NCBI RefSeq assembly: GCF_008710705.1
Contig: NZ_VYRZ01000005.1
Span: 1-64,000, forward strand
Direction of reading: 5' to 3'
DNA from: Microbacterium radiodurans
GTDB taxonomy: Bacteria; Actinomycetota; Actinomycetes; Actinomycetales; Microbacteriaceae
DNA length: 64,000 bases
The stretch's first letter is position 1. Each line of letters begins with the position of its first letter. Positions 54,858-62,871 of this stretch are shown piece after piece. The position numbers and the translations under genes are program-made. The notes beneath the pieces are model-generated. The model worked only from the letters and a program-made list of their open reading frames with translations, was not told where the DNA came from and did no database searches.

Positions 54858-55445
54858 TCACTCGCAGCCGATGCCGTCGCCGTCGCGGTCGAGGTGCCGC
54901 CCGTAGCCGGGCTCTCCGGAGCGGATCGGCGCCGCCCCCGCGTTCCGCACCGCGGTGCAGTTCTCGTACGAGACGACGATCGTCGCGGGCGCGGCGGGTG
55001 CGGCGGGCGCCGGGGCCTGCACGGCCGGCGCCGTCCGCACCGAGAGCTGGCCCTCGAGGTCCGCGATGCGCGCGGCCCGCGCGTCGAGTTCCGTCTGCGT
55101 CCCGGTCGCGGCGGTCTGCATCTCCGTGACCTGCGCCGTGGCCGCGGCGAGCTCGCGCTTCGCGGTCGCGAGATCGGCGCGCGCATCGGCGAGCTCGGAA
55201 CTCGCGTCGGACAGCGCGGCATCCGACTCCAGGGCCACGGTCTCGGCATCGTCGACGTCGACCTCGAGCGTCGAGACCTGTCGCTTCAGCTCGGTGATCT
55301 CCGAGCCGGCACCGGAGCCTCCCGCGCCGGCGCCGACGATCAGGCCGGCCACCAGAGTCGATGCCGAGACGATCAGGGCCGCTTTGCGCGACATCGGTCG
55401 ACGCAGGAACGGCGTCCTGCCTTCGGGCTCGCTCGCATCCGTCAT
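54858..55445 (-). CDS. Membrane-anchored coiled-coil protein with excalibur domain
   Basis: A 195-residue protein: short cytoplasmic N-terminus, one membrane helix (about 23-42, AALIVSASTLVAGLIVGAGA), a coiled coil (about 50-130, ITELKRQVSTLEVDVDDAET and following heptads), an Ala/Pro linker and a C-terminal excalibur calcium-binding domain: SYENCTAVRNAGAAPIRSGE then DRDGDGIGCE (Dx-D-x-D-G loop). Excalibur domains bind calcium outside the cell. ATG at 55445 has GGGGGAACAG upstream. Converges with the alcohol dehydrogenase. Confidence 0.85.
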   Translation of the reverse strand: MTDASEPEGRTPFLRRPMSRKAALIVSASTLVAGLIVGAGAGGSGAGSEITELKRQVSTLEVDVDDAETVALESDAALSDASSELADARADLATAKRELAAATAQVTEMQTAATGTQTELDARAARIADLEGQLSVRTAPAVQAPAPAAPAAPATIVVSYENCTAVRNAGAAPIRSGEPGYGRHLDRDGDGIGCE

Positions 55446-55539
55446 GATCTGTTCCCCCATCCGGCCGACGCTCCCCAGCGACGACCCGGCGTCATCCTCG
55501 CCGATCGGGGGACCTCGACGCGGCCTCGCGAGCCGGATC

Positions 55540-56277
55540 CCCGGAACCCAGCCCGTGACCGTGCTCGGCGGCGCATGGCTGACCGTCGCGACCTTCGCCG
55601 ACGACGCCGACGTCATCCAGTTCGTCACCGTCCGCCAGACCGACGAGGATGCCACCGCCGAAGATCTGGTCGTCACCGTCGAGCTCCCGTCTGTGCCGCC
55701 GCTGGCCGCTCCCGTCATTACGAGCCCCGCCGCCGGCGAGGTCGTGACGGGCGACCGCGTCACCTTCCGCGGCACCGGACAGCCCGGAGCGTTCATCGGA
55801 CTGCTCGTGGTCCCCACGTCTCTCGCGCAGGACCTCCTCGACGAGCTCGCCGCATCCGCAGACGATTCCCCGGTCGGCGAGGCCGAGGTCATGGCCCTCG
55901 CCGCGGCCCCCGCGGCAGCGCCGGAGCCGGCGAACCCCGCCGACCCGATCCCGGTCGCGGCCGACGGCACCTGGTCGGTGACGCTCGCGCTCCCCGCCGA
56001 GAACTACACCGCGATCGCGATCCAGGCGCTGAACGCCGAAGGCACGGTGGGCCTCTCGGCACCGTCCGCTCCCGTGGCGTTCAGCCTCCAGCCGGCACCC
56101 GTCGCGGTTCCGGCGGGCACCGGCACCACCGGCACCCCGGCCGCGTCGGGCCCGTCGCGCACTCTCGCCGCCACCGGCGGGGAGGACATCTCCGGGCTCG
56201 CGGGCATCGGCATCCTGGCGCTCATCGCCGGCGCCGCAGCGATCGTCGTCGGAAACCGCCGACGCGTCACCACCTGA
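55540..56277 (+). pseudogene. 5'-truncated LAATG wall-sorted Ig-like protein
   Basis: Coding from about 55540 to 56277: an Ig-like beta domain (VTVLGGAWLTVATFADDADV, PVITSPAAGEVVTGDRVTFR, DGTWSVTLALPAENYTAIAI), a Pro/Gly linker and a wall-sorting tail LAATGGED, helix, GNRRRVTT. The sorting tail requires a signal peptide, but upstream of about 55540 the sequence turns into the leader of the divergent excalibur gene, with no signal peptide or ribosome site. I read it as the surviving C-terminal ~240 residues. GTG at 55557 could still start a cytoplasmic fragment. Confidence 0.6.
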
Positions 56278-56376
56278 CCGGAGGTTCTAGTCCATCCGCG
56301 GCCGCGGGGCAACAGCACAGCTGTCCCCGCGGCCGCGGCCAACAATGGGCGCACACCATCAGCGGAGGAGATCGTC

Positions 56377-57387
56377 ATGGCTCGAACGGATGCGCGCGGA
56401 GTCGCCGTCGTCACCGGAGGCAGCGCAGGATTGGGACGCGCGATCGTCCGCGAGCTGGCGGACCGCGGCTGGGACGTCGCCGTGCTGGCCCGCGGCGCCG
56501 ACGGTCTCGACGGCGCCGTCTCGGATGTCCGCGCTCGGGGCCGCCGGGGCCTCGCGGTCTCGGTCGACGTCTCCGACGGCGCCGACGTCGAACGAGCCGC
56601 CGACTCGGTCGAGCAGGAGCTCGGCGAGATCGACCTGTGGGTCAACAACGTCATGTCGGGCTCGATCGCCACGTTCCTCGACACGACACCCGAGGACTTC
56701 GAGCGCGCCACGGCGGTCACCTATTTCGGCGCCGTCAACGGCACCCGCGCCGCGCTCACCCGCATGCGGCCCCGCGACCGCGGGCACATCATCCAGATCG
56801 GCTCGGCGCTCGCGCACCGCGGCATCCCGCTGCAGTCCGCCTACTGCGGCGCGAAGCACGCCGTCCACGGCTTCACCGACTCCGTCGTCTCCGAGCTCAC
56901 GCACGAGGGCAGCGCGGTCGCGGTCTCGATCGTCGACATGCCCGCGCTGAACACGACCCAGTTCGGCTGGGTGAAGTCGAACTTCCCGCACCACCCGCAG
57001 CCCGTGCCGCCGATCTACCAGCCCGAGGTCGGAGCCCGCGCGGTCGCCGATGTCGCCGACAAGCCCCGACGGCGCACGTGGGTCGGCAACTCGACCGTCG
57101 CGCTCATCCTCGGCACCCGCGTGGCCGGTCGGTTCCTCGACTGGTACCTCGCGAAGAACGCGTGGGAGGGCCAGTTCGCCCCGGACGCGCAGGCGTCGAC
57201 CTCATCGCCCAACCTCTACGAGCCGGTGCCCGGCGACCACGGCGCCCACGGCGCGTTCGACGACAAGGCCCGCGGCGAGAGCCTGCAGACGTGGGCGATC
57301 CGACACCGCACGCCGCTCTACACGGCGGCAGGTGCCGCCGCAGCGGCCGTGCTCGCCGTCGGCGGATCGCTTCTGCGGCGGCGCTGA
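56377..57387 (+). CDS. Short-chain dehydrogenase/reductase with C-terminal membrane helix
   Basis: A 336-residue SDR. Cofactor motif GVAVVTGGSAGLGRAIVREL, NNVMSGSIATFL (NNAG equivalent with Val), catalytic Ser in IGSALAHRGIP and YCGAKHA (Tyr-x-x-x-Lys). After the ~250-residue SDR core a C-terminal extension ends in a hydrophobic segment (AAGAAAAAVLAVGGSLLRRR), so the enzyme is probably tail-anchored in the membrane. Substrate unknown; classical SDR of the DHRS7-like kind. GGAGGAGATC precedes the ATG. Confidence 0.9.
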   Translation: MARTDARGVAVVTGGSAGLGRAIVRELADRGWDVAVLARGADGLDGAVSDVRARGRRGLAVSVDVSDGADVERAADSVEQELGEIDLWVNNVMSGSIATFLDTTPEDFERATAVTYFGAVNGTRAALTRMRPRDRGHIIQIGSALAHRGIPLQSAYCGAKHAVHGFTDSVVSELTHEGSAVAVSIVDMPALNTTQFGWVKSNFPHHPQPVPPIYQPEVGARAVADVADKPRRRTWVGNSTVALILGTRVAGRFLDWYLAKNAWEGQFAPDAQASTSSPNLYEPVPGDHGAHGAFDDKARGESLQTWAIRHRTPLYTAAGAAAAAVLAVGGSLLRRR

Positions 57388-57388
57388 A

Positions 57389-57407
57389 CCGGCTCCGCGA
57401 GAGCCGG
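57389..57407. terminator. Short terminator between convergent genes
   Basis: CCGGCTC (57389-57395), loop CGCGA, GAGCCGG (57401-57407), directly after the SDR stop and before the PAP2 stop. Confidence 0.55.
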
Positions 57408-57416
57408 GGCCGCCGC

Positions 57417-58244
57417 TCAGACCCGGAAGACCCGGCCGTCCGAGCTGATCGCGGCCGCCGCGAGGCTCGTCAGCACGACGGTGACAGCCATGAGCGCCAC
57501 GCTCGACACCGTGCTCCACGTGCTCGCCGCATAGCCGAGGGCGAGGGCCACCGCCGAGACGGCGCTGCCGACCAGGAGGAGCGCGGCCGTCGCCGGCGCC
57601 GCGATCGTCGTCCCCGGGGCGACGATCGCGCGGCGATTCGGGTTGAGCTGACTCGCGAGGCCCACCACCCCCGCCGAGATCGCGCACCAGCATCCGACGA
57701 GCAGGGTCGCCGCGATCACGTCGCTCGGCCGGTGCCAGCCCGCGGCGATGATGCCGACGCCCGCCAGCAGCGCACCCGCGGCCACCACGGGAGCCGCGAC
57801 GAGCTTGGGCCCGCGGGGCAGCACGAACACGACCGCGCACGCGGCGGCGACGGCGAGCGACACGTGCCCCGAGGGCAGCGAGTTGCCGTACCAGCCGGCA
57901 TCCGACAGCAGCGCGGGGCGTGCGAGCACCTCGTTCTTCAGCAGCTGCGAGGTGACGGCCGACCCCGCGAACAGCAGCGCCGCGGCGGCCGCCTGCCCGA
58001 TGCGGCGGCGAACGAGCGCGAAGAGCACGCTCGCAGCGACCACGAGGACGGATGCCGCGGGCACGAACGTCGTGCCGAGATAGCTGCCGAGCCCCACGAC
58101 CCGGTTCGAGGACTGCCCCATCGCGACCATTGCGGCCTGATCGGCCTCCTGGCCGCGGACGGTGAACAGGCAGAGCGCGACCGTGATCGCGACCGCACCG
58201 AGCGGCACGAGGGACTGCAGCAGGTAGGCCGACGCACGCTTCAC
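57417..58244 (-). CDS. PAP2-family membrane phosphatase
   Basis: A 275-residue membrane protein with about eight helices. The phosphatidic-acid-phosphatase type 2 signature is present: motif 2 NSLPSGHVSLAVAAA and motif 3 GIIAAGWHRPSDVIAATLLV; motif 1 is represented by LKNEVLARP (KxxxxRP spacing). It dephosphorylates a lipid phosphate such as undecaprenyl pyrophosphate or phosphatidate at the outer membrane face. The start is GTG at 58244 without a strong ribosome site. Confidence 0.85.
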   Translation of the reverse strand: MKRASAYLLQSLVPLGAVAITVALCLFTVRGQEADQAAMVAMGQSSNRVVGLGSYLGTTFVPAASVLVVAASVLFALVRRRIGQAAAAALLFAGSAVTSQLLKNEVLARPALLSDAGWYGNSLPSGHVSLAVAAACAVVFVLPRGPKLVAAPVVAAGALLAGVGIIAAGWHRPSDVIAATLLVGCWCAISAGVVGLASQLNPNRRAIVAPGTTIAAPATAALLLVGSAVSAVALALGYAASTWSTVSSVALMAVTVVLTSLAAAAISSDGRVFRV

Positions 58245-58306
58245 ATCACGGGACGGTAACAGCCGCGTCGATGGCCTTCCTGAGCGCCGTTTGACAGAGT
58301 GGAACG

Positions 58307-59068
58307 ATGGCGATCGAAACGACCGACCACTCCGCCCCGATCGATCACGTGTTCCGCACGGTGGCCGAAGACCGCCGCCGCCTCGCCCGGCGCTTCCGCG
58401 CGGCCTCCCCCGTCGCGTCGCTCGCGCAATCCGCCTGCTTCGCGCTGCTGATCGCCGTGCCCGCCCTCGGCGTCGGCATTCCGACGATCGTCGCCTTCGT
58501 CGCGGTCGTCGGCGCCCTCGTCGGAATCGAGATGCTCTTCCGCCGCCGCCTCGGGATGGCGATCGACCTGCCGGCCGGATGGCGCAGCTGGGTCGCGGGC
58601 TTCGCTCTCGCGGTCGTCGTCCTCGGGCTCGCCGTCACGTCGATGATCCTCGCGGTCATCGGCCAGGGCGGCTGGATCGCTCTGACGGCCGGCGCCGGTC
58701 TCGTCGTCTCGTTCCTGGGCGTGACCGGCTACGACCGCGCCTACGCCGCCGACGTGATCCGTCCATTCTCGGACGCCCCGCGCGGCGGGCTGCCGCTCGC
58801 CGATGCCCAGCGCTTCCGGGTGAGCGCCGCCCTCCGGCCGCTCACGTCGGCGCGCGTCGACGTCCTGGCCGAGACCCTCGGGCACCGGGAGGACGATGCG
58901 CAGCCGAGCGTGGTGCACGAGCACCTGACAGCGCTGGAGCGCCGCGGTCTCGTCAGCATCACGCGAGCGGATGCCGCACCCGCCGCCTCACTGACGAAGG
59001 CCGGACGTCGCGAGTTCGACGGCCGGCTCGCCGCCGCGGTCGCGTCGGCCGGCGCCGCCACGGCCTGA
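58307..59068 (+). CDS. Membrane protein with C-terminal winged-helix domain
   Basis: A 253-residue protein: four hydrophobic helices (about 38-75 and 95-150), then a soluble ~100-residue winged-helix region (FRVSAALRPLTSARVDVLAE, DDAQPSVVHEHLTALERRGL, VSITRADAAPAASLTKAGRR) like PadR/ArsR-type DNA-binding domains. A membrane-tethered regulator is plausible. It is divergent from the PAP2 gene (62 bp) and followed by another membrane-associated gene 12 nt downstream. Confidence 0.78.
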   Translation: MAIETTDHSAPIDHVFRTVAEDRRRLARRFRAASPVASLAQSACFALLIAVPALGVGIPTIVAFVAVVGALVGIEMLFRRRLGMAIDLPAGWRSWVAGFALAVVVLGLAVTSMILAVIGQGGWIALTAGAGLVVSFLGVTGYDRAYAADVIRPFSDAPRGGLPLADAQRFRVSAALRPLTSARVDVLAETLGHREDDAQPSVVHEHLTALERRGLVSITRADAAPAASLTKAGRREFDGRLAAAVASAGAATA

Positions 59069-59080
59069 TTGACTGGAGGC

Positions 59081-60004
59081 ATGGCCTTCACCTCGACCAG
59101 CTTCCGCCGCGCCTGCCGACGCATCGCCGACCCCGCGCGGGTCGAGCACGTCGTGGTGACGAGCCTCGCGTCGGGCGCGCTCGCGCTCGTCGACCCGAAC
59201 CGCCGCAGCGCGCGCGGCCGCGTCGCCCTCCGCGCCGCATCGGCGGTGCTGTCGGGGTTCGTCGTCTGGGCCGACATGCGTCGTACCCGCCCGGCATCCG
59301 AGACGCTCGGCATCGCCGCGGCCTCGGTCGGCGCGACGCTCGCGTTTGCCGACCTCGGTGACGTGATCGACGGACGCATGCAGCGAGCGCTCGTGCGCGG
59401 CGGTGTGCCGCATCCGCGCCTTGCCCTCGCCCTCGGGACGACCGCACTCACCGCCGTCACTCAGACAGCCGCCGAGCGTCTGGCGCCGTCGGATCCGAGC
59501 GACGACGGAGTCGATGTCGATGCACCGGACGACGAAACGCTCGTCGATGTGCCCGAGGCCGTGCGCGAGATCGTCGCGGCGCTCCTCGCGCGCGCCGACG
59601 GCTGGGGCGCGAGCGAGCTGCGGGCGCAGCTCGACGCCGCCCGCGCGGTCGAATACGCCCACGAGGACGACCCGGCCTTCGTGCCGGCGCTCGGCTTCGC
59701 CGTTCCGAGCGACCTGCCGCTCGCGGTGCCGGGCGACGCGCGCTTTCCGGTGATCGGCCGCTTCACGACCCCGGCCGGGCTCGACGTCGACGCGTACCTG
59801 ATGGTCCAGGAAGGCCATCTCGGCGTCCTCGCCCTCGCTCCCGCCGAGCACGAGGACGGTTTCGCCGGACTCGACGAGCTCGAGCACTGGCCCGCGTCCG
59901 ACGAACTGACCTTCCTCGTCGAGACCCCCTCGGGCGTCCGTCCGCTCGAGATCGACGTCGAGACCGGCCCCGAGGCCGCGCCCCCGTCCGCCGACGCGCG
60001 CTAA
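59081..60004 (+). CDS. Hypothetical protein with N-terminal membrane segments
   Basis: A 307-residue protein. The first ~130 residues contain two or three hydrophobic stretches (VVVTSLASGALALVD, ASAVLSGFVVWADM, LGIAAASVGATLAFADLGDV); the rest is acidic and soluble (VDVDAPDDETLVDVPEAVRE, VIGRFTTPAGLDVDAYLMVQ, FLVETPSGVRPLEIDVETGP). No motif was recognised. ATG at 59081 follows TGGAGGC. It follows the winged-helix gene by 12 nt, so they are co-transcribed, and its stop overlaps the convergent glycosylase stop by 3-4 nt. Confidence 0.7.
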   Translation: MAFTSTSFRRACRRIADPARVEHVVVTSLASGALALVDPNRRSARGRVALRAASAVLSGFVVWADMRRTRPASETLGIAAASVGATLAFADLGDVIDGRMQRALVRGGVPHPRLALALGTTALTAVTQTAAERLAPSDPSDDGVDVDAPDDETLVDVPEAVREIVAALLARADGWGASELRAQLDAARAVEYAHEDDPAFVPALGFAVPSDLPLAVPGDARFPVIGRFTTPAGLDVDAYLMVQEGHLGVLALAPAEHEDGFAGLDELEHWPASDELTFLVETPSGVRPLEIDVETGPEAAPPSADAR

Positions 60005-60801
60005 TCGGGCTCGGGCTGGCAGCGCGGACACCACCACGTGCGGCGACGCTCGGCGTCGTCCGGAACCTCGGCCCGCACCCTCACGGTCGTGCCGCACCGG
60101 AGGCACGGGCGGCCCGCGCGCCCGGCGACCCAGTGCGATCGACCGCGCGCGGCATCCCCCGTCGTCACCTGATACATCCCGGGTACCGTCGCCGAGAGGC
60201 GCAGGCACCGCGCGGCGAGCTCGACGAGGCGGCCGACATCCGCGCCGCCGATGGGCGCGAACGGGAAGGTCCCCGTCAGGAACGCGAGCTCGTTGACCCA
60301 GAGGTTGCCGAGTCCCGCGAGGTTCCGCTGATCGAGCAGCGCGGCGACGAACGGCCGGTCAGGGCGAGCACGGAGGCGCTGTTCCGCCTCGCCAGGGTCC
60401 CAGTCCGGGCGCAGTGGATCCGGGCCCAGGTAGCCGAGCAGAGCGGGCTCGTCTGCGGTGGCCACCAGCTCGACGAGCGGGATGTCGATCCCCCACACCG
60501 TCGCGCCGTCATCAAGCTGCATCCGCACGCGCACGCGGTGCTGCTCACGGCGCGGCAGCATCCTGCCCGGCCGGGTCACCGTCCACCCGCCCCGCATCCG
60601 CAGGTGCGTGTGCAGGCTCTGCCCGCTGTCGAACCGGGTCAGCAGGTGCTTGCCGTGCGTGTCGAAGCCAATGATCCGGACGCCCGCCAGCGACACCCCC
60701 GAGGCCGGTCCCGACCTCAGCTCGCCCGTGACGACGACACGGCCGAGGGATGCCGCTTCCAACCGTCCGCGCAGACGGAAGACGCTGTCGCCCTCAGGCA
60801 A
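60001..60801 (-). CDS. Fpg/Nei-family DNA glycosylase
   Basis: A 266-residue bifunctional base-excision-repair enzyme. The protein begins MPEGDSV, with the catalytic Pro2 and Glu3 and the Nei-like spacing; the H2TH helix region reads ALLDQRNLAGLGNLWVNELA; the C-terminal zinc finger is PCLRCGTTVRV followed by WWCPRCQ (C-x2-C and C-x2-C). It excises oxidised bases and cleaves the abasic site. The MPEGDS start suggests the mycobacterial Nei2/EndoVIII subgroup rather than Fpg proper. It overlaps the upstream gene by 8 nt. Confidence 0.92.
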   Translation of the reverse strand: MPEGDSVFRLRGRLEAASLGRVVVTGELRSGPASGVSLAGVRIIGFDTHGKHLLTRFDSGQSLHTHLRMRGGWTVTRPGRMLPRREQHRVRVRMQLDDGATVWGIDIPLVELVATADEPALLGYLGPDPLRPDWDPGEAEQRLRARPDRPFVAALLDQRNLAGLGNLWVNELAFLTGTFPFAPIGGADVGRLVELAARCLRLSATVPGMYQVTTGDAARGRSHWVAGRAGRPCLRCGTTVRVRAEVPDDAERRRTWWCPRCQPEPD

Positions 60802-61180
60802 CGGGGTCGATGCCGGAGCGGCGGCGCCGCACCTCGGCCTCGAGCTCCGCGATGCGCATCTCGGCCTCGAGATCGGCGAGCTGCTGCTCGGTCGTGCGCG
60901 TCTCGCGCGGCGGCCGGGCGGTCGCGAGCGGCGCCGGGGCGGCCGCGCTCTTCGACCAGCGCCGCGGGTCTCCGAAGCTGATCGCTTCGCTCTGCGGGCC
61001 CCACTCGCGACCGATCGCGAACCACAGCACCGAGCCGATGAACGGCATGATCACGATGAGAAGGATCCACACGAGCTTCGGCAGGTGCTTGATCTGGTCG
61101 CTCCGCCGCGTGATCGCGTCGACCAGGGCGGCCACCATGACGACGAAGACGATCAGAGCGAGGAACGGCATACCGATCAC
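60794..61180 (-). CDS. PLDc_N-domain small membrane protein
   Basis: A 128-residue protein with two helices (PFLALIVFVVMVAALVDAIT, LPKLVWILLIVIMPFIGSVL) and the PLD nuclease N-terminal domain hallmark WFAIGR, followed by a charged tail with a short coiled coil (QQLADLEAEMRIAELEAEVR). Usually an independent small membrane protein of unknown role. Start GTG at 61180, or ATG at 61171 with GGGAG 10 nt upstream. Same strand as, and overlapping, the glycosylase. Confidence 0.85.
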   Translation of the reverse strand: MIGMPFLALIVFVVMVAALVDAITRRSDQIKHLPKLVWILLIVIMPFIGSVLWFAIGREWGPQSEAISFGDPRRWSKSAAAPAPLATARPPRETRTTEQQLADLEAEMRIAELEAEVRRRRSGIDPVA

Positions 61181-61220
61181 ACTCCCGCATTCCGCGGGCG
61201 GAGGGCAAGACCCCGGATGC

Positions 61221-62687
61221 TCAGGTGCCGCAGAACGTCCGGTAGGCGCCGAAGTCCGCCGGGGCCGGCGACGCGTATCGTTCGGCGCCCGAGCGTTCGG
61301 CGAAGGGCGTCGACAGCACCGCGGTCAGCCAGCCGAGCGGCTCGAGGTCCCCGGCGGCCGCGGCGGCGAGCGCCTCTTCGACGAGGTGGTTCCGCGGGAT
61401 GTAGACCGGGTTCGCGGCATCCATCGTTTCGGCGTCGGGATGCTGCGCGCGCCACCGTTCGAGCCAGGGACCGGGGTCCGCGCCCGCGAGCGCTGCGCGC
61501 AGCGGCGCATCGCCGCCGCGGGCCGCCGCCGAGAGCGAGCGGAACGCCGTGGTGTAGTCCGCCCGGGTGACGGCGAGCAGGTCGTGGAATCCGCCCGCGA
61601 GCTCCTCGACGGCGTCGTCGGTCACGTCCTCGGGCAGGCCGAGCTTGCGGCGCATGCCGGCGCGGCGCGCCTCGGCGAAGCGCGGACGGAACTCGGCGAG
61701 CACCTCCTGCGCGCGGGCGAGGGCATCGTCCGGCTCGTCGGCGAAGAGGGGAAGCAGCGCTTCGGCCAGGCGCGCGAGGTTCCACTCGGCCATGAAGGGC
61801 TGATTGCCGTAGGCGTACCGCCCGCCCTGGTCGATCGAGCTGTAGACCGAGGCGGGATCGTACGCATCGATGAAGGCGCACGGCCCGTAGTCGATCGTCT
61901 CGCCCGAGAGGGTCATGTTGTCGGTGTTCATGACGCCGTGGACGAAGCCGACCAGCATCCATCGGGCGACGAGCTCGGCTTGGGCCGCGACGACCGACCG
62001 GTAGAGCTCGAGCGGCGGGTTCGCCGCGTCCGCCGCCGCGGGGTGATGGCGCGCGATCGCGTAGTCGACGAGCCTCCGGAGGACGCCGAGATCGCCCGTT
62101 CCCCGTGCGAACTCCGCGGTGCCGACGCGGAGGTGGCTGGCGGCGGTGCGCGCCAGCACGGCGCCCGGCAGAGCGGACTCCCGCAGCACCTCGGCCCCGG
62201 TCGCGACGACCGCGAGCGAGCGCGTCGTCGGGATGCCGAGCGCGTGCATCGCCTCGCTGACGATGTACTCGCGGAGCATCGGACCGACGGCCGCGAGCCC
62301 GTCGCCCGCTCGGGCGAACGGCGTCGGGCCCGAGCCCTTCAGGTGCAGGTCGCGGAGCGACCCGTCGGGCGTCAGCAACTCGCCGAGGAGCAGCGCCCGG
62401 CCGTCGCCGAGGCGCGGCGAGTAGCCGCCGAACTGGTGCCCGGCGTACGCCTGCGCGACCGGTACCGCATCGGCGGGCGGCGCGGTGCCCACGAGCAGCG
62501 CGAGCCCGTCCGGGCTGCGGAGGAAGGCAGCGTCCAGTCCCAGCTCGGCTGCGAGGGCGTCGTTGATCACGAGGGCGCGGGGCGCGGGAGCGGAGGCGGC
62601 GCGCCACGGCACGGCGAGTTCGGGCAGCGCGTCGGCGTACTCGTGCGAGAGCCGGACGGTTCGCCCGGCGACATCGGTCGCGGTCAT
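61221..62687 (-). CDS. selO: SelO-type protein AMPylase (YdiU/SelO)
   Basis: A 488-residue pseudokinase-fold enzyme that transfers AMP to protein side chains. Motifs: [20 protein letters not shown] (nucleotide loop), [60 protein letters not shown] (catalytic loop with Asn-Thr-Asp-Asn) and [12 protein letters not shown] (metal-binding DYGP). The conserved C-terminus [15 protein letters not shown] and the end FCGT with Cys in place of selenocysteine are typical. Linked to redox stress in other bacteria. ATG at 62687 after GGAGT. Confidence 0.95.
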   Translation of the reverse strand: MTATDVAGRTVRLSHEYADALPELAVPWRAASAPAPRALVINDALAAELGLDAAFLRSPDGLALLVGTAPPADAVPVAQAYAGHQFGGYSPRLGDGRALLLGELLTPDGSLRDLHLKGSGPTPFARAGDGLAAVGPMLREYIVSEAMHALGIPTTRSLAVVATGAEVLRESALPGAVLARTAASHLRVGTAEFARGTGDLGVLRRLVDYAIARHHPAAADAANPPLELYRSVVAAQAELVARWMLVGFVHGVMNTDNMTLSGETIDYGPCAFIDAYDPASVYSSIDQGGRYAYGNQPFMAEWNLARLAEALLPLFADEPDDALARAQEVLAEFRPRFAEARRAGMRRKLGLPEDVTDDAVEELAGGFHDLLAVTRADYTTAFRSLSAAARGGDAPLRAALAGADPGPWLERWRAQHPDAETMDAANPVYIPRNHLVEEALAAAAAGDLEPLGWLTAVLSTPFAERSGAERYASPAPADFGAYRTFCGT

Positions 62688-62871
62688 ACTCCGAGGCTAG
62701 GCGTGCGCGCCACCGCGGGGGCCGATGCGCTGCAAACGGACAGCATGAAAGCGTCGCGCTGTCGGGTCCCGTCGAGGTCGCTTCCTCCACGAGTGTCACC
62801 GTAGAGGATCTTTGCACCAATCGATGTTTTGTTCTAGACTCACGTCGGTGCTCGATGGCATCATATAGTCC

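Noticed and set aside
54894-58259. An 1121-codon plus-strand frame crossing several genes
   Set aside because: It runs through the excalibur, Ig, SDR and PAP2 genes in the wrong frames and strand and is extremely Arg/Gly/Asp-rich, typical of high-GC shadow frames.
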